Shown here: piece by piece, positions 63,772 through 64,000 of the stretch
How the letters are laid out: each line of letters begins with the position of its first letter
Position numbering within the stretch: position 1 is the first letter of the stretch
NCBI RefSeq assembly: GCF_903772925.1
Contig: NZ_LR812090.1
Location: forward strand, 1,694,333 to 1,758,332
Source of the DNA: Alteromonas macleodii
GTDB taxonomy: Bacteria > Pseudomonadota > Gammaproteobacteria > Enterobacterales > Alteromonadaceae
Direction of reading: 5' to 3'
Length of the DNA stretch: 64,000 nt
Program-made: the position numbers and the translations under genes
Notes under the pieces: model-generated
Database searches by the model: none
What the model saw: only the letters and a program-made list of their open reading frames with translations
Told to the model about the DNA's origin: nothing

Positions 63772-64000
63772 ATGAATTCGGATGAAACTTTGCTTCCTTT
63801 AGCTTCATCGCTTGCCGCTTCAAAAGGGTGGGATGATTTCACTCGCACACTTATGTTAGCGGGTAAATCTTTAACGCCACTCCCTTTAGATGAACGCACA
63901 TCAGACACAGCAGTTGAAGGGTGTGAAAGCCCTGTGTGGATGGCATATTTAAAGGAACAAGGCGGCATAATGGCGTACTCGCCAAGTAAGGTAATTCGGG
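63772..64000 (+). CDS. SufE/CsdE-family sulfur acceptor (partial)
   Basis: The frame begins at ATG 63772 and runs off the right edge after 76 codons. AVEGCESPVWMAYLKEQ contains the family Cys motif (V-x-GC-x-S-x-VW). MLAGKSLTPLPLDERT corresponds to the conserved region before it. SufE-type proteins take persulfide from a cysteine desulfurase for Fe-S assembly or related pathways. The ribosome site is weak (GTTTATAGCAG). Confidence 0.88.
   Translation, partial: MNSDETLLPLASSLAASKGWDDFTRTLMLAGKSLTPLPLDERTSDTAVEGCESPVWMAYLKEQGGIMAYSPSKVIR

Overview
The window looks like the chromosome of a marine gammaproteobacterium of the Alteromonas type. This rests on the sequences of the housekeeping proteins (IF3, L35, L20, PheS/PheT, IHF-alpha, Mfd, exonuclease III), on gene order, and on a moderate GC content. 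No read-out of species was possible.

Layout. (1) 1-1490: the 3' end of thrS, then infC (AUU start), rpmI and rplT, closed by a strong terminator. (2) 1.5-39 kb: a large surface-polysaccharide region. It begins with a small glutaredoxin-like gene and a leftward wcaJ-like/manC operon. Opposite lies a rightward export operon: outer-membrane barrel, Wza-like, Wzc-like kinase, PHP-type phosphatase and a VpsP-like protein. Next come an O-antigen-ligase-like protein, a small secreted protein and a LapG/LapD pair that links c-di-GMP to adhesin retention. A variable block follows, with glycosyltransferases, a second Wzy-like protein, a Wzx-like flippase, two sulfotransferases, a PEP-CTERM protein, a beta-helix lipoprotein and a GtrA/GtrB/Gtr-like cassette. 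(3) 39.2-43.1 kb: a pheM-like leader peptide, pheS, pheT and ihfA. (4) 43.1-64 kb: mostly core genes. These include an MqsR-like toxin with a zinc-ribbon antitoxin, ybaK, a penicillin acylase, nagZ, a PduO-type adenosyltransferase, csiV, mfd, a PilZ protein, lolC, a phosphoribosyltransferase, a FIST/histidine-kinase pair, a CbiM-like permease, xthA, a heme-oxygenase-like gene, a DUF2750-like gene and the start of a sufE-like gene.

How the parts fit. thrS-infC-rpmI-rplT-(pheM)-pheST-ihfA is one contiguous cluster in enterics. Here it is split by about 37 kb of polysaccharide genes between rplT and pheS. Near the right-hand junction the pheS leader occurs twice, 1245 bp apart and about 94% identical by eye. 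The left copy ends in a decayed pheS start. The polysaccharide genes appear to make a sulfated, Wzx/Wzy-exported polymer. The two divergent core operons and the PEP-CTERM gene each carry a GG-N10-GC sigma-54-type promoter, which suggests a shared RpoN-dependent control.

The most unusual signal is a short element with core GGGTGTCTTTGTAAG or its complement. It is tandemly arrayed at 63.04-63.28 kb, lies inside the adjacent heme-oxygenase-like gene, and is repeated seven times in frame as a KTPT-rich insert inside LolC.
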